Source of the DNA: Eikenella sp963548155
GTDB lineage: Bacteria > Pseudomonadota > Gammaproteobacteria > Burkholderiales > Neisseriaceae
Reading direction: 5' to 3'
NCBI GenBank assembly: GCA_963548155.1
Contig: CAUUTP010000045.1
Span: forward strand, 1 to 16,094
Length of the DNA: 16,094 nucleotides
Shown: one piece after another, positions 5,398 to 13,766 of the stretch
Layout of the letters: the number at the start of each line of letters is the position of its first letter
How positions within the stretch are numbered: the first letter of the stretch is position 1
Made by a program: the position numbers and the translations under genes
Notes under the pieces: model-generated
What the model was told of the DNA's origin: nothing
Databases searched by the model: none
What the model saw: the letters and a program-made list of their open reading frames with translations, nothing else

Positions 5398-7208
5398 TAG
5401 TCCAATTTTTTAAAGTGGCGGCGGCGTTCCAGTTCGCTCAGGTAGCGTTTGCGCAGGCGGATGGATTTGGGGGTGATTTCCACCAGTTCGTCGTCGTCGA
5501 TAAATTCCACTGCACTTTCCAGCGTGAGCTTAATCGGCGTGGTGAGGCGCACGGCTTCGTCGGTGCCGCTGGCGCGCACGTTGGTGAGCTTTTTGCCTTT
5601 GAGCGGGTTTACCACCAAGTCGTTGTCGCGGCTGTGGATGCCGATGATCATGCCTTCATAGATTTTATCGTTCGGCGACACAAACATGCGGCCGCGGTCT
5701 TCCAAGTTCCACAGCGCATACGCCACGGCTTCGCCCTGCTCTTGCGACACCAGCACGCCGTTGCGGCGGCCGGGCATATCGGGCTTCACGGGGCCGTAGT
5801 CGTCGAACACGTGGCTCATCAGGCCGACGCCGCGGGTGAGGGTCATGAATTCGCCTTGGAAGCCGATGAGGCCGCGCGCGGGAATGTGGTATTCGAGGCG
5901 GGTGCGGCCGTGGCCGTCGCTTTCCATATTGGTGAGCTCGCCACGGCGGCGGCCGAGTTCTTCCATGACGGCGCCTTGGTTTTCATCGGGTACGTCCACG
6001 GTGAGGTTTTCATACGGCTCGCATTTTTGGCCGTTGATTTCGCGGTACACCACGCGCGGTTTGCCCACGGCCAGCTCGTAGCCTTCGCGGCGCATGTTTT
6101 CCAGCAAAATAGTGAGGTGCAGCTCGCCGCGGCCGGACACGCGGAACACATCGGCATCGGCGGTGTCTTCCACGCGCAGGGCAACGTTGGTGAGCAGTTC
6201 GCGTTGCAGGCGGTCGCGGATTTGGCGGCTGGTAACGAATTTGCCTTCAGTGCCGGCCAGCGGGCTGGTGTTTACCATGAAGTCCATGGTGAGGGTGGGC
6301 TCGTCCACGCTTAGCATCGGTACGCCGACGGGGTTGTCTTTGTCGCAAATGGTGACGCCGATACCGATTTCCTCAATGCCGGAAATCAACACGATGTCGC
6401 CGGCTTCAGCTTCCTGCAGCGGCACGCGTTCCAGCCCGCTGAAACCGAGCAGCTGGTTGATGCGCCCTTGGGCGATTTGTTTGTCGTGGTTCATCACGGC
6501 CACGGTTTGACCGGGGCGGATTTTGCCGTTGAGGATGCGGCCGATGCCGAGGCGGCCGGTGTAGTTGTCGTAGTCGAGCTGAGAGATTTGCAGCTGCAGC
6601 GGTGCATCGGCGCTACCTGAAGGCGCGGGGGTGTATTTGAGGATGGTGTCGAACAGCGGGCGCATGTCGCTGTTCTCGTCTTCTTCGTTCAGCTTGGCGA
6701 AGCCGGAAAGGCCGGAAGCATAGACGATGGGGAAATCGAGCTGCTCTTCGCTGGCGCTGAGGTTGTCGAACAAATCAAAGGTTTGATCGATCACCCAGCT
6801 GGCACGGGCGGTGGGCTTGTCGATTTTGTTGATCACCACGATGGGTTTCAAGCCTAGCGCGAGGGCTTTTTTGGTCACGAAGCGGGTTTGCGGCATCGGG
6901 CCTTCTTGCGCATCCACCAACAGCAGCACGCAATCCACCATGCCGAGCACGCGTTCGACTTCGCCGCCGAAGTCGGCGTGGCCGGGGGTATCGACGATAT
7001 TGATGTGGTAGCCTTCGTATTCGATGGCGGTATTTTTAGCCAGGATGGTGATGCCGCGTTCTTTTTCGATGTCGTTGCTGTCCATCACGCGCTCGTCCAC
7101 GTGCTGGTTGGCGCGGAAGGTGCCGGATTGGCGCAGGAGTTGGTCTACGAGTGTGGTTTTACCGTGATCGACGTGGGCGATGATGGCGATGTTGCGGATG
7201 TTTTTCAT
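5397..7208 (-). CDS. typA: Ribosome-associated GTPase TypA/BipA
   Basis: A 603-residue translational GTPase of the EF-G/LepA group, involved in 50S subunit assembly and in stress or low-temperature growth. The G-domain motifs are complete: P-loop AHVDHGKT (11-18), RGIT (51-54), DTPGH (73-77) and NKID (127-130). Then come the EF-Tu-like domain 2 (LQISQLDYDNYTGRLGIGRI), the EF-G domain III and V regions, and the BipA-specific C-terminal domain (RGLIGFQGEFMTLTRG, NPLKGKKLTNVRASGTDEA). I chose the ATG at 7208 because conserved homology starts with MKNIRNIAIIAHVDHG. An in-frame ATG at 7259 adds 17 unrelated residues across the promoter. No strong ribosome site precedes it. It is monocistronic, with its own promoter and a DUS-type terminator. 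Confidence 0.96.
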   Translation of the reverse strand: MKNIRNIAIIAHVDHGKTTLVDQLLRQSGTFRANQHVDERVMDSNDIEKERGITILAKNTAIEYEGYHINIVDTPGHADFGGEVERVLGMVDCVLLLVDAQEGPMPQTRFVTKKALALGLKPIVVINKIDKPTARASWVIDQTFDLFDNLSASEEQLDFPIVYASGLSGFAKLNEEDENSDMRPLFDTILKYTPAPSGSADAPLQLQISQLDYDNYTGRLGIGRILNGKIRPGQTVAVMNHDKQIAQGRINQLLGFSGLERVPLQEAEAGDIVLISGIEEIGIGVTICDKDNPVGVPMLSVDEPTLTMDFMVNTSPLAGTEGKFVTSRQIRDRLQRELLTNVALRVEDTADADVFRVSGRGELHLTILLENMRREGYELAVGKPRVVYREINGQKCEPYENLTVDVPDENQGAVMEELGRRRGELTNMESDGHGRTRLEYHIPARGLIGFQGEFMTLTRGVGLMSHVFDDYGPVKPDMPGRRNGVLVSQEQGEAVAYALWNLEDRGRMFVSPNDKIYEGMIIGIHSRDNDLVVNPLKGKKLTNVRASGTDEAVRLTTPIKLTLESAVEFIDDDELVEITPKSIRLRKRYLSELERRRHFKKLD

Positions 7209-7257
7209 GTTAGTTTGTGGCCGCAGCGGGTGCGGAAAATAATTTTGGAAACCGCGC

Positions 7258-7287
7258 ATTATAGCAGTTCTACTGCTCGCCCCGCAA
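7258..7287 (-). promoter_or_regulatory. typA promoter with extended -10
   Basis: On the minus strand TTGCGG (7282-7287) is followed by an 18-bp spacer and TGCTATAAT, an extended -10 with perfect TATAAT at 7258-7263, about 50 bp before the typA ATG. Confidence 0.65.
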
Positions 7288-7311
7288 AGCAGATCAGGTG
7301 GGCTGGTGTTT

Positions 7312-7323
7312 TTCAGGTAGCCT
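7312..7323 (-). repeat. Single intergenic DUS
   Basis: Exact 12-mer between the unnamed 131-aa gene (stop at 7344) and the typA promoter. It has no inverted partner. Confidence 0.9.
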
Positions 7324-7343
7324 GTATGGGATTGGGTGGTGGC

Positions 7344-7739
7344 TTAGTCGCTAAACTGCCGCAACATACTCACGGCCAAGTGGCTGAACTGGCGGTATTT
7401 GTCGGTTTTCTCGATTTTGTCTTTGTCGAGCCCGATTTCGATGAGGACGCCGGCTTTGTTGCCATAGAGCACGGTGTTTTCAATTTCGTAGGCGCTGTGG
7501 GTTTTGCCTTTGCTATCGGGCGTGGGCACGATGAAGGCTTGCAACATTTCGCCGCTGGCCAGGTTTTGCAGGATCAGGCTTTTCTTCACGTTTTCGGCCA
7601 CATCGCCGCTCACGTATTGGAAGGGGTTGGTGGCCACATCGGTTACGCCGCGATAGGTGTAGATGTAAACCTTGTGTTCGAGTTTGAAATTGTTGATTAG
7701 ATAGAGTTTGAACAAAAGCTGACGGAGGTCGGCGGCCAT
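7344..7739 (-). CDS. Conserved-looking hypothetical protein, 131 aa
   Basis: I do not recognise the family. The 131-residue product is soluble, without a signal peptide or membrane segment. It opens MAADLRQLLFKLYLINNFKLEHKVYIYTYRG, an amphipathic helix then a strand, and contains alternating helix/strand segments such as YEIENTVLYGNKAGVLIEIGLDKDKIEKTDKYRQ. It has no cysteines and no obvious catalytic motif. The start is ATG at 7739, with GGGAAA at proper spacing. An upstream ATG at 7793 would add 18 residues but crosses the -10 region. A TATAAT box at 7783-7788 and separate spacing suggest a single-gene transcript. The codon use and composition match the neighbours, so it is probably a genuine native gene. 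Confidence 0.8.
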   Translation of the reverse strand: MAADLRQLLFKLYLINNFKLEHKVYIYTYRGVTDVATNPFQYVSGDVAENVKKSLILQNLASGEMLQAFIVPTPDSKGKTHSAYEIENTVLYGNKAGVLIEIGLDKDKIEKTDKYRQFSHLAVSMLRQFSD

Positions 7740-7782
7740 GATGTTTCCCTTTGTGTGCCCGCTATAGCTGCGGTTGGTGGGC

Positions 7783-7788
7783 ATTATA
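7783..7788 (-). promoter_or_regulatory. -10 box of the 131-aa gene
   Basis: Perfect TATAAT in the context GGCTATAATGCC on the minus strand, 43 bp before the ATG. The context is identical to that at pyrE. No clear -35. Confidence 0.55.
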
Positions 7789-7827
7789 GCCAATCTGCGG
7801 ATATTAAAGCGATAGCCGCAGCATATT

Positions 7828-7891
7828 TTTAGTGAATTGAAATTAAGAATGCTGCTATGTTGGTTTGCCTTGTCGCACTACTTCTACGGTG
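7828..7891. mobile_element. Decayed, truncated Correia-like fragment
   Basis: It begins TTTAGTGAATTGAAATTAA and then shares the words GTTGG, CCTTG and TAC with the left part of the intact element at 1651-1756 in the same order and spacing. No right inverted repeat is found; a DUS begins at 7893. It looks like an old half element, but the alignment is by eye and the divergence is high. Confidence 0.45.
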
Positions 7892-7892
7892 T

Positions 7893-7937
7893 TTCAGGTA
7901 GCCTGCAATGTTTGTAGCCGTAACGAGGCTACCTGAA
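7893..7937. repeat. Inverted DUS pair beyond ispG terminator
   Basis: Exact DUS complement at 7893-7904 and exact DUS at 7926-7937, separated by 21 bases. It can form a 12-bp stem but has no T-tract, so it is probably a backup or bystander to the terminator at 7943-7971. Confidence 0.75.
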
Positions 7938-7939
7938 AA

Positions 7940-7975
7940 CAAAAAACCTTTGCCAGTGAAGCAAAGGTTTTATTT
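7940..7975 (-). terminator. Intrinsic terminator of the ispG operon
   Basis: AAAACCTTTGC (7943-7953) pairs perfectly with GCAAAGGTTTT (7961-7971) around a 7-base loop. It has A-rich sequence on the left and TATTTTTG on the right, so it is bidirectional. It lies 20 bp past the ispG stop and does not use DUS arms. Confidence 0.88.
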
Positions 7976-7991
7976 TTGTATGCCAATCCGG

Positions 7992-9269
<1,278 letters not shown>

Positions 9270-9278
9270 AAACGGATA

Positions 9279-10172
9279 TTATTGTTTGGCGGCATCGTCT
9301 GAGCCGCCGGCAGTGAAGGCGGCGGTTTTTTGGTCGACCATGTGCTCGGCCACATTGATGTCGCGGCCGCTGTAGCTGGCCAGGCTGTTTTTGGCAAAGC
9401 CGATGCGTACGCGGTAGGGGCCGTTGCCGGAGAAGCGGTGTTCGCTGCCCGCAGGCACGATTTTGCTTACCAGCATTTGGCCGTCTTTATCGGTTACGGT
9501 GAGGAAGGAGCGGAAGCGCAGTTTGAGCACCAATTCGCCCTGAGCCGATTGGATGCCTGCAGCAGCGGCCGGTGCAGACACCGGATTTTCCACCGGCTGC
9601 GGCTGGCTACCTGAAACTGCCGGCAGGGAGGCGGCAGGCGCGGAGGCGTCTTGCAGCGGCAACACCTGTACATTGCTGCTGTCTAAGTTGGGCGGCAAGA
9701 TTTGGTTTTCCGGAATGCTGGTTTGGGCATTCTGTTTTTGATGTTCGGTGTTGGACTTCATCTGCCACAACACCACCACGCCCACAATCGCGGCAGCGGC
9801 GGCCACGCCGAAAATCCAGCGCGGGAAGGGCTTTTTAATCGGAGCGTTGTGGTAAGTCATCTTCACATTGCCATCTTCTTTGGCCGAGGGGCTTTGGAAT
9901 TGGCTGGGGGCAACGATCTGCTCCAGATAGTTGTTTAATACGGCTTCGTCCAAATTCAGGTAGCGTCCGTAGCTGCGCAGAAAGCCGCGCACAAACACGG
10001 GCTCGGGCAATTTACTGAAATCGGCGTTTTCCAACGCCTCCACCTGGCGGGCGGGCAGTTTGAGGTGTTCCGACACATCACCAAGCGACAGTTGTTGCTG
10101 TTCGCGGTTGTGGCGCAACAGTTTGCCCAGTTCTTCAGCGGCGGCCAGTTGGGGGGTTGAGATCTCGGTCAT
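9279..10172 (-). CDS. rodZ: RodZ-like cytoskeletal/cell-shape protein (HTH, TM, DUF4115)
   Basis: A 297-residue bitopic inner-membrane protein. Residues 12-85 form the HTH_25 helix-turn-helix domain (LGKLLRHNREQQQLSLGDVSEHLKLPARQV, then FVRGFLRSYGRYL), which in RodZ binds MreB. One membrane segment runs over about 119-138 (WIFGVAAAAAIVGVVVLW), preceded by KKPFPR and so cytoplasm-in. A Pro/Ala/Gln-rich periplasmic linker (150-210) follows, then a C-terminal DUF4115 beta domain (LVLKLRFRSFLTVTDKDG and PYRVRIGFAKNSLASYSGRDI). It overlaps the pilW stop as ATGA and is followed by ispG after 9 bp. A rodZ-ispG neighbourhood is common in proteobacteria. Whether mreB is its partner here cannot be judged from this window. 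Confidence 0.88.
   Translation of the reverse strand: MTEISTPQLAAAEELGKLLRHNREQQQLSLGDVSEHLKLPARQVEALENADFSKLPEPVFVRGFLRSYGRYLNLDEAVLNNYLEQIVAPSQFQSPSAKEDGNVKMTYHNAPIKKPFPRWIFGVAAAAAIVGVVVLWQMKSNTEHQKQNAQTSIPENQILPPNLDSSNVQVLPLQDASAPAASLPAVSGSQPQPVENPVSAPAAAAGIQSAQGELVLKLRFRSFLTVTDKDGQMLVSKIVPAGSEHRFSGNGPYRVRIGFAKNSLASYSGRDINVAEHMVDQKTAAFTAGGSDDAAKQ
9604..9615 (+). repeat. Variant DUS inside rodZ
   Basis: TGGCTACCTGAA, one mismatch at the first base, lying in the periplasmic linker of RodZ (complement read as AVSGSQ). A weaker 11/12 relative with an internal change lies at 9955-9966. Confidence 0.65.
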
Positions 10173-10942
10173 TGGGGTCTTCCTGTGGTAATTTCTTGAA
10201 GTTCAGGCGAATACGGATAGTTGGTGCGCAGCTGCGCTTCGTATTCGTAGGCGGCTTGGGTTTGGCCGCGGGTGCGGGCAATTTTCCAGCCCAATAGTAG
10301 GTCGTCGGCACTGAGGCGGTCTACCTTGCTTTGATATTGACGGAACTGGCGGTCGGCCTCGCCTAGGTTGCCCTCCATCATGCGCACGCGTGCCATTTCT
10401 TTCTGTGCGGGAGCGAAGCTAGGATCGGCAGCCTGGGAGCGTTCCAGATAGGCCATAGCCAGGTTATATTGACCCAAGCGGGCGCTACAGATACCTTTGT
10501 TCATGTAGGCTACCTGCGGGCTGGGGTAGGTGGGGTCGGCCAAGGCGCGGTCGAAATAAGTCAGTGCTTGGTTTGCACGGCCGCCGGAATTGCATAAGAA
10601 CCAACCGTAGTTGTTGTTGATTTCTGCGCTGTCGGGTTTGATAGCCAGGGCACGCTGGAAGCTTTCTTCTGCTTTTTCCGGCACTTTCAAATATTGATAA
10701 ATCTCGGCGCGCACCAACCAGGCATTTTCGTTGCGCGGCTGGGCTTGCAGGGCTTCTTCAATTGCAGACACGGCGGCACGGTAGTCATGCGAATTCATGT
10801 ATTCGATGGCCAGCTGGGTTTTGATGGCGGCAATTTCTTCCGGCCGGTTGCGCACTTCTTTGTTACCGGTGTGGATAGTGATGCCACCGCAGCCGGCGAG
10901 CAAGGCGAGCGTCGTCAGGGAGGCAATTAAACTTTTTTTCAT
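10169..10942 (-). CDS. pilW: Type IV pilus biogenesis/stability lipoprotein PilW (PilF)
   Basis: A 257-residue outer-membrane lipoprotein made of tetratricopeptide repeats. It helps the PilQ secretin assemble and stabilises type IV pilus fibres. The N-terminus MKKSLIASLTTLALLAGCGG is a lipoprotein signal with lipobox L-A-G-C and the lipidated cysteine at 18. TPR-type helices follow (AIEYMNSHDYRAAVSAIEEALQAQP, AEESFQRALAIKPDSAEINNNYGWFLCNSG, then further repeats). I chose ATG at 10942, with AAAGG upstream; an in-frame ATG at 10978 would put a non-signal stretch ahead of the signal peptide and lies inside rlmN. rlmN ends 5 bp upstream and rodZ overlaps the stop. Pilus function suits DUS-based natural transformation, since neisserial uptake depends on type IV pili. 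Confidence 0.93.
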   Translation of the reverse strand: MKKSLIASLTTLALLAGCGGITIHTGNKEVRNRPEEIAAIKTQLAIEYMNSHDYRAAVSAIEEALQAQPRNENAWLVRAEIYQYLKVPEKAEESFQRALAIKPDSAEINNNYGWFLCNSGGRANQALTYFDRALADPTYPSPQVAYMNKGICSARLGQYNLAMAYLERSQAADPSFAPAQKEMARVRMMEGNLGEADRQFRQYQSKVDRLSADDLLLGWKIARTRGQTQAAYEYEAQLRTNYPYSPELQEITTGRPQ

Positions 10943-10947
10943 GATAA

Positions 10948-12039
10948 TCAACCTTTCACAACTTGTAATTGCAGCCATTTTTGTTGGCGGCGGGTTTTGT
11001 CTTGTACCTGTCCGGCCAGCTGGCCGCAGGCTGCATCGATGTCGTCACCGCGCGTTTTGCGCACGGTAACCACCAAGCCTGCCTGATATAAGATATCGCG
11101 GAATACACGGATATTCTCATCGCTGGAACGGTTGTAGCCGGAATTAGGGAAGGGGTTAAACGGAATCAGGTTGAATTTGCAGGGAACGTCTTTAACCAAT
11201 TCCAGCAGCTCGCGGGCGTGTTCGGGTTTGTCGTTTACGCCGTCGAGCATAACATATTCGAAGGTAACGAAGTCGCGCGGGGCTTTAACCAGATAGCGCC
11301 GGCAGGCAGCCATCAGCTCTTTGAGCGGGTATTTTTTATTCAGCGGCACGATTTCGTTGCGTATGGCGTCGTTGGGGGCATGCAGCGATACGGCCAGCGC
11401 CACCGGCATATCTTCTTTGAGCCTGTCCATCTGCGGCACCATGCCGGAGGTGGATACGGTAACGCGGCGGCGGCTGAGGGCGTAGCCGTGGTCATCCAGC
11501 ATAATGGAGAGCGCAGTCACCACATTATCGTAGTTGGCCAGCGGCTCACCCATGCCCATCATCACCACATTGGAAATTACGCGTTCGTCTTTGGGGGTGG
11601 CGCCCAGAGCTTTGTTTGCCCACCATAATTGGCCAATGATTTCGGCGGTGGAGAGGTTGCGGTTGAAGCCTTGGCGGCCGGTGGAGCAGAAAGTGCACTC
11701 CAGCGCGCAGCCCACCTGCGAGGAAATACATAGCGTGCCGCGGTCGGTTTCGGGGATGAACACGGTTTCCACGCCGTTGCCGGTGCCCACATCCAACAGC
11801 CATTTACGCGTGCCGTCGCGGCTTTCCTGCGCCGCCATCAGCGCGGGCACGCCCACTTGCGCGCTGTCGTTGAGCTTGGCGCGCAGCGATTTGGCCAGGT
11901 CGGTCATTTCGTCGAAATCGCCGGCTGCGCCTTGGTGCATCCAGCGCATCACTTGGCGGGCGCGGAAGGGTTTTTCCCCCATTTGGGCGAAATGGGCGGT
12001 GAGGCCGGCGAGGTCGTAGTTGAGCAGGTTGGTTTTCAT
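10948..12039 (-). CDS. rlmN: Dual-specificity 23S rRNA/tRNA adenine-C2 methyltransferase RlmN
   Basis: A 363-residue radical-SAM enzyme that methylates C2 of A2503 in 23S rRNA and A37 in some tRNAs. The cluster motif CxxxCxxC is visible as C111-ALE-C115-TF-C118. The mechanistic cysteines of the family fit C338 in DIDAACGQLAG and its counterpart C118/C-region, with the usual MMGMGEPLANYDNV SAM-binding segment and VALAVSLHAPND further on. The N-terminal accessory domain starts MKTNLLNYDLAGLTAHFAQMGEKPFRARQV. Length is typical. It is the first gene of the tight rlmN-pilW-rodZ-ispG series, separated from ndk by a DUS-pair hairpin. No strong ribosome site is seen before the ATG. Confidence 0.96.
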   Translation of the reverse strand: MKTNLLNYDLAGLTAHFAQMGEKPFRARQVMRWMHQGAAGDFDEMTDLAKSLRAKLNDSAQVGVPALMAAQESRDGTRKWLLDVGTGNGVETVFIPETDRGTLCISSQVGCALECTFCSTGRQGFNRNLSTAEIIGQLWWANKALGATPKDERVISNVVMMGMGEPLANYDNVVTALSIMLDDHGYALSRRRVTVSTSGMVPQMDRLKEDMPVALAVSLHAPNDAIRNEIVPLNKKYPLKELMAACRRYLVKAPRDFVTFEYVMLDGVNDKPEHARELLELVKDVPCKFNLIPFNPFPNSGYNRSSDENIRVFRDILYQAGLVVTVRKTRGDDIDAACGQLAGQVQDKTRRQQKWLQLQVVKG

Positions 12040-12101
12040 ATGAGCGCCGCAAATCGGCTGGTTGTGTTCTTAGGTTTTATGATTTGTATATAAAGGCTTA
12101 A

Positions 12102-12151
12102 AGGCTACCTGAAAACTGCGTTTCAACACGTTTGAAACTTTCAGGTAGCCT
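12102..12151 (-). terminator. Nested DUS-pair hairpin between ndk and rlmN
   Basis: Exact DUS at 12102-12113 and its inverse at 12140-12151 form the outer arms. Inside them GTTTCAA (12120-12126) pairs with TTGAAAC (12132-12138). The minus-strand sequence after it is only CCTTTAAG, a weak T-tract, so read-through from ndk into rlmN is possible. Confidence 0.6.
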
Positions 12152-12165
12152 GCAGCTTGGCCGGT

Positions 12166-12591
12166 TTAACGCGGGCAGATTTCCTGCTCGCCAAAGAAAT
12201 AGGCCACTTCGATGGCGGCATTGGCCAAGCTGTCGGAACCGTGCACGGCATTCGCATCGATAGAGGAGGCGAAATCGGCGCGGATGGTGCCGGGAGCGGC
12301 TTCTTTCGGGTTGGTGGCGCCCATCAGCTCGCGGTTTTTAGCCACTGCGTTTTCGCCTTCCAACACCTGCACCATCACCGGGCCGCTGGTCATGAATTTC
12401 ACCAGCTCGGCAAAAAACGGGCGCTCTTTGTGTACGGCGTAGAAGCCCTCGGCTTCCTCGCGGGAGAGGTGCTTCATTTTGGCAGCCACGATTTTCAAGC
12501 CGTTGCTTTCAAAACGGCTGTAGATTTTGCCGATAACGTTTTTGGCCACGGCATCGGGCTTGATGATGGAAAGGGTGCGTTCAACAGCCAT
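12166..12591 (-). CDS. ndk: Nucleoside diphosphate kinase
   Basis: A 141-residue enzyme moving the terminal phosphate from NTPs to NDPs by a ping-pong mechanism. The catalytic histidine is H117 in NAVHGSDS, the family signature, and the residue number equals that of E. coli. TLSIIKPDAV (6-15), RPFF (57-60), GPVMVQVLEGENAV (70-83) and GATNPKEAAPGTIRADF (91-107) are all standard. The ATG at 12591 follows GGAGA at good spacing; the upstream in-frame ATG at 12603 would add MENQ and lies before that site. It is probably monocistronic or weakly read through into rlmN. ndk next to rlmN and pilW is, from memory, a conserved neisserial order. Confidence 0.96.
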   Translation of the reverse strand: MAVERTLSIIKPDAVAKNVIGKIYSRFESNGLKIVAAKMKHLSREEAEGFYAVHKERPFFAELVKFMTSGPVMVQVLEGENAVAKNRELMGATNPKEAAPGTIRADFASSIDANAVHGSDSLANAAIEVAYFFGEQEICPR

Positions 12592-12601
12592 TTGGTTCTC
12601 C

Positions 12602-12683
12602 AATCTAATTCACTATCAATATATTGGCCGCTACGGATTTTTATCCCGCCCAAAGGGGCGTGCGGCTGGCGGACGGCATTTTA
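12602..12683 (-). promoter_or_regulatory. ndk leader and possible promoter
   Basis: On the minus strand an extended -10 like TGCTAAAAT (TAAAAT at 12678-12683) lies about 87 bp before the ndk ATG, without a clear -35. The leader contains a short GC hairpin (CGCCC with GGGCG near 12648-12661). Just before the ribosome site it has GATAGTGAATTAGATT, which resembles a Correia terminus at 12 of the first 14 or so positions. All of these are weak calls. Confidence 0.3.
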
Positions 12684-12760
12684 GCAAGTTTTCCGCGCGA
12701 TTGCTTGTTCGGATACGGATTTTTGCATTTATCGGTTTTGGCTTGGCATACTCGGTTTGC

Positions 12761-12772
12761 AGGCTACCTGAA
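12761..12772 (+). repeat. Single intergenic DUS between permease gene and ndk
   Basis: Exact 12-mer, about 30 bp past the stop of the TauE/SafE gene, with no inverted partner. I see no terminator for that gene in this gap. Confidence 0.9.
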
Positions 12773-12800
12773 AACTTATACTGAAGGATGGCGTCTGGCT

Positions 12801-13613
12801 CTATGCTCCATGCAGCAATTTCCACAGCATCTGGCTGCCAATTACCACCATCAACACCCCAAATGCCCGCTTCAAACCGGCCGGCGGCAGGCGGTGCGCC
12901 GCTTTTACGCCCAAGGGCGCGAACAGCACCGTGCACACCCCCAGCACCACGATGCACGGCACATACCAAAAGCCCACCGTGCCCGCGGGCAGCCCCGGCA
13001 CATTCCAACCAGACAGCAGATAGCCCAGCGCTCCCGCTGCCGCAATCGGCCAGGCCAACACGCTGGAAGTAGCCACCGCCTGATGTACCGGCACGCGGCA
13101 ATACATCATAAACGGCACCGACAACGATCCGCCGCCAATACCCACCCAGCTGGACAGCAGCCCGAACAGCCCGCCAATCCCCGCCTGCATCCGACCGCTG
13201 GGCAGCGTGGTTGCCGGTTTCGGGTTGAGCTGGAACAGGTTTTTTGCCGCCACCGAATAGCAAAACACAATAAACAATATCTGCAGGCCGAAGGTGGGAA
13301 TCCGGTGTGCCACCAGCGAGCCCAACAGGCTGCCCGCCACCAAGCCCGGCGCCATACGCCGCACGAATTCCCAGCGCACCGCGCCTTGCTTCTGCTGCGC
13401 CAGCGCGCTGGAAAAGGTGGTGAACACAATCACCGCCATTGAGGTACCTACCGCCAAATGCTGGCCGTGCTCGCCTGTGATGCCCTGCCTGCCCAGCACC
13501 CACAGCACAATCGGCACGATAATCATCCCGCCGCCGATGCCCAGCAGCCCGGCCAAAAATCCTGCTATCGCGCCCACCGATGCCAGCGGCAGCAATACTT
13601 CCATGCTCCACAT
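12801..13613 (-). CDS. TauE/SafE-family membrane permease (anion or sulfite export type)
   Basis: A 270-residue integral membrane protein with about eight hydrophobic segments. It shows the internal duplication of this family: the Gly-rich signature GLLGIGGG at 22-29 and again WVGIGGG at 156-162, each followed by a VP-containing helix (IIVPIV and LSVPFM). Members move sulfite, sulfoacetate or other small organic anions, but the substrate cannot be told from sequence. I chose ATG at 13613 because GGAGG lies 7 bases upstream; another ATG three codons later (13604) is possible. An upstream in-frame ATG at 13670 would read through a strong hairpin and is rejected. pssA lies upstream on the same strand with a terminator-like hairpin between them. 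Confidence 0.88.
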   Translation of the reverse strand: MWSMEVLLPLASVGAIAGFLAGLLGIGGGMIIVPIVLWVLGRQGITGEHGQHLAVGTSMAVIVFTTFSSALAQQKQGAVRWEFVRRMAPGLVAGSLLGSLVAHRIPTFGLQILFIVFCYSVAAKNLFQLNPKPATTLPSGRMQAGIGGLFGLLSSWVGIGGGSLSVPFMMYCRVPVHQAVATSSVLAWPIAAAGALGYLLSGWNVPGLPAGTVGFWYVPCIVVLGVCTVLFAPLGVKAAHRLPPAGLKRAFGVLMVVIGSQMLWKLLHGA

Positions 13614-13629
13614 TGCTTTGCCTCCACTA

Positions 13630-13666
13630 TAAAGCCGCTGCCGGAAAGCAAATCGGCAGCGGCGTT
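13630..13666 (-). terminator. Terminator-like hairpin just before the permease gene
   Basis: GCCGCTGCCG (13634-13643) pairs perfectly with CGGCAGCGGC (13654-13663) over 10 bp with a 10-base loop. On the minus strand it is followed by TTTATAG and then, within a few bases, by the GGAGG ribosome site of the permease gene. It may end pssA transcripts or act as a 5' leader structure. Confidence 0.65.
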
Positions 13667-13679
13667 TCATCTTTGAATT

Positions 13680-13691
13680 TTCAGGTAGCCT
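13680..13691 (-). repeat. Single intergenic DUS between pssA and the permease gene
   Basis: Exact 12-mer in the 142-bp gap between pssA and the permease gene, in the same orientation as the copy at 13755-13766. Confidence 0.9.
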
Positions 13692-13754
13692 TTAGCCGTT
13701 CAGCCCAATTTGGCTTGGCACTTGCCTACCTATCAATTCAGGTTGTTACCACTT

Positions 13755-13766
13755 TTCAGGTAGCCT
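13755..13766 (-). repeat. DUS encoding the end of pssA
   Basis: Exact 12-mer whose first base completes the Glu codon (GAG) and which then reads GCT ACC TGA in the pssA frame. It therefore supplies the last residues Ala-Thr and the stop codon. Confidence 0.92.

Noticed and set aside
5415..6314. 299-codon plus-strand frame
   Set aside because: Antisense to typA, and its His/Ala/Val-rich product has no recognisable domain.
12602..12616. Correia terminus remnant in the ndk leader
   Set aside because: Short partial match with no internal element words or second terminus; kept only as a remark in the ndk leader entry.
13622..13632. TATAGTGGA word (minus strand) at the permease ribosome site as a Correia terminus
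   Set aside because: Only nine bases agree, and the following A/T-rich terminus and the opposite repeat are missing; probably chance.
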